From JAWXVD01 sp044425705 (GTDB lineage: Bacteria; Bacillota; Clostridia; Lachnospirales; Lachnospiraceae), in NCBI GenBank assembly GCA_044425705.1, contig JAWXVD010000167.1, forward strand, positions 1-5,992: a DNA stretch of 5,992 bases, in the 5' to 3' direction. The notes beneath the pieces are model-generated. The model had not been told where the DNA came from, made no database searches, and saw only the letters and a program-made list of their open reading frames with translations. This document shows, piece after piece, positions 4,675 to 5,992 of this stretch. The position numbers were made by a program, and so were the translations under genes. Position 1 is the first letter of the stretch. The number at the start of each line of letters is the position of its first letter.

Positions 4675-5487
4675 ATGGAATTAAATCTTAATGAATACGA
4701 AGAAGAAGGTGGTGAATCTCATGTAGGAACTACCAAAGAAGTAGATATGGATACTATCTTACTGGGTGAAGGTGGTGAAATAGAGCATACTAAGCAACAA
4801 AATGATCTTGATAATGAGTATATACCAGAAGGTGAAATAGACGAAGAACGTATAAACATATTTAGGGAAGATTTTTCAAAACTAGCTTACCAACAACTTT
4901 TAAATAAATATAATTTATACGTTGAGGTAGAATATATAATACTATCTCGCAGAATAACTCAAAGAGAATTTACGCAGTATTCTTACTTATTTAAAACTTC
5001 TATGACGCCAGATCAGTTAGATTCGTTGTTTATCAAATACATGCAACTATTAACAGAAAGAAATCAAACAGTAGTCAATCCTACTATGCAGAAAGCTAGA
5101 AAAAATTATTTTGATACAGTTATTTCTAATGTTACAGATGAAAGCTTACCAGCGAATCACCCAGAGAATCAAAAAGCTATGATGCTACAAGCTCATAATA
5201 AAACATTGATGTCAGGAATAACTGAAGCGTTTAAATTAGCTAAACAAGAAAGGGACAGTAATACGATTATAATAGATCGTGATAAAATGGCTAATGTTGT
5301 AGCTCCTAATCTAGCTGTAAAAAATAAAGATGGTAGTATTAGAAAGTTAGAAAGAGGCGAGTTGTTGAGAAGTTATAAAGAAGAGACCGAGAAATCTAAA
5401 GAAGATACTAGAGAAGATATACAAGAAGTAAAAAATAATACCCCATCGCCAGATGAATATAAAGATACTCTTAGTGATTATGAATAA
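4675..5487 (+). CDS. Charged, helix-rich phage protein of unknown function
   Basis: This encodes 270 residues from the ATG at 4675, with GGAGG (4663-4667) 7 nt upstream and 16 nt after the preceding stop, so it is very likely cotranscribed and translated with the 146-residue gene. I do not recognise the family. Residues 1-60 are acidic and Gly-rich, with EEGGE and GEGGE at about 10-14 and 31-35, and are probably disordered. About 58-195 is predicted helical by eye, with few Gly or Pro residues. A basic patch lies at about 214-234, and about 234-270 is a Lys/Glu/Asp-rich tail ending in LSDYE. There is no Cys, signal peptide or transmembrane segment. Flexible charged ends around a helical core suit a virion assembly, chaperone or scaffold-like protein, but this is only a guess from context beside a probable baseplate gene. 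Transcription should end at the hairpin 23 bp after its stop. Confidence 0.9.
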   Translation: MELNLNEYEEEGGESHVGTTKEVDMDTILLGEGGEIEHTKQQNDLDNEYIPEGEIDEERINIFREDFSKLAYQQLLNKYNLYVEVEYIILSRRITQREFTQYSYLFKTSMTPDQLDSLFIKYMQLLTERNQTVVNPTMQKARKNYFDTVISNVTDESLPANHPENQKAMMLQAHNKTLMSGITEAFKLAKQERDSNTIIIDRDKMANVVAPNLAVKNKDGSIRKLERGELLRSYKEETEKSKEDTREDIQEVKNNTPSPDEYKDTLSDYE

Positions 5488-5509
5488 TATAAAAAATATC
5501 AAAAAGAAT

Positions 5510-5535
5510 AAGTATACGCCTAATAGCGTATACTT
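5510..5535. terminator. Bidirectional intrinsic terminator between convergent genes
   Basis: AAGTATACGC (5510-5519) and GCGTATACTT (5526-5535) form a perfect 10-bp stem with a 6-nt loop. The rightward transcript continues with CUUCUUUAAU. The leftward transcript continues with AUUCUUUUUGAUAUUUUUU, a good U-rich tract. It lies between the stop of the 270-residue gene (5487) and the stop of the leftward gene (5573-5575), so it can serve both, more strongly leftwards. Confidence 0.85.
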
Positions 5536-5572
5536 CTTCTTTAATATCTCAATTCAACCACTGATTAAGATC

Positions 5573-5992
5573 TTATTGATAGTCTGGGTATTCGGTGAAC
5601 CCGTATGTGTTCGGTTCGTTAGCGACCATATACCCATGATCATCTATATCGCAGGTATTGTCAAAGTGCGCCTTCACTAACAATTCCTTTTCACCATCGC
5701 TATTTATTTTATGGAAGAATGTATTATAAGCTTCTTGGACCATTATATTTCTTTCTTCTTCGTCGTGGAATTCATCCTCAGCTAAATTTATAGTATCGTA
5801 TGGATTTTTAGATATATTGTCGGGGTTGATCAATATGACGTTAGTAGAGTTTACATCTTCCATAAAATCTTTATACTTATCATAAAATGGATCACTCACA
5901 CTACCTAAGTTCACATTAAGCTCACTTACAAGACTCAATATCTCATCATCAAACAAATCTTCTATACATACTTCATTAACACTTCCAATGTC
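5573..5992 (-). CDS. Acidic phage protein of unknown function, 5' end outside window
   Basis: The frame is open from the stop at 5573-5575 to the right edge, giving 139 visible codons. A TTG at 5954-5956 is the first start-like codon in the window, but no Shine-Dalgarno sequence precedes it and the frame stays open upstream (residues DIGSVNEVCIED), so the true start is probably beyond the edge. The visible part has about 33 Asp/Glu against about 7 Lys/Arg and no membrane segment; its C-terminus is YGFTEYPDYQ. I do not recognise it. Strong acidity can accompany DNA-mimic anti-restriction proteins, but it is also common in phage proteins, so this is not a functional call. It is convergent with the rightward operon and ends at the shared terminator. 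Confidence 0.8.
   Translation of the reverse strand, partial: DIGSVNEVCIEDLFDDEILSLVSELNVNLGSVSDPFYDKYKDFMEDVNSTNVILINPDNISKNPYDTINLAEDEFHDEEERNIMVQEAYNTFFHKINSDGEKELLVKAHFDNTCDIDDHGYMVANEPNTYGFTEYPDYQ

Noticed and set aside
5453..5680. Rightward ORF of 75 codons at the convergent junction
   Set aside because: It overlaps the end of the 270-residue gene, the terminator hairpin and the opposite-strand gene, and it has no ribosome-binding site.
5954..5956. TTG as the start of the right-edge leftward gene
   Set aside because: The frame stays open to the window edge and there is no Shine-Dalgarno sequence before it; a start outside the window is more likely.

Overview
The window reads as a piece of an AT-rich, gene-dense, double-stranded DNA phage genome, most likely a large tailed phage (Caudoviricetes). 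Support for this is the tight packing, clear Shine-Dalgarno sequences, short intergenic gaps, strand switches bounded by hairpins, small proteins without obvious cellular relatives, one probable baseplate-type protein, and a zinc-finger/nuclease protein of a kind common in phages. The host cannot be named from the sequence. No rRNA, tRNA, insertion sequence, integrase or CRISPR array was seen.

Layout: the left two thirds is transcribed leftwards. In that direction the order is a three-part zinc finger-nuclease-acetyltransferase protein (4117 to 2810), a 63-residue single-span membrane protein (2679 to 2488), a 25-codon remnant of a gene start (2396 to 2319), a second identical copy of the 63-residue protein gene (2247 to 2056), and a large membrane-associated protein (1964 to the left edge, 654 codons visible, 3' end outside the window). 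The right third starts at a divergent intergenic region (4121-4217) and carries two rightward genes in an apparent operon: a 146-residue protein resembling gp25/GPW-type baseplate proteins, and a 270-residue charged protein of unknown role. These converge, across a bidirectional terminator hairpin (5510-5535), on a leftward acidic protein whose 5' end lies beyond the right edge.

The dominant structural event is an exact 432-bp tandem duplication (1912-2343 and 2344-2775). It carries the whole 63-residue gene with its leader, a terminator embedded in its 3' end, a GC-rich hairpin, and the ribosome-binding site and first 17 codons of the large gene. A 9-bp sequence (ATATTTTTT) stands at the left edge, the junction and the right edge, as expected for unequal recombination or slippage at microhomology. 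Both flanking genes remain intact, so the net effect is a doubled dose of the small membrane protein plus a novel chimeric mini-ORF.

How the genes work together is mostly inference. The small and large membrane proteins are neighbours and may act together at a membrane or in the virion. The nuclease protein may be a mobile or homing-type element or an accessory effector. The rightward pair is probably virion-related.
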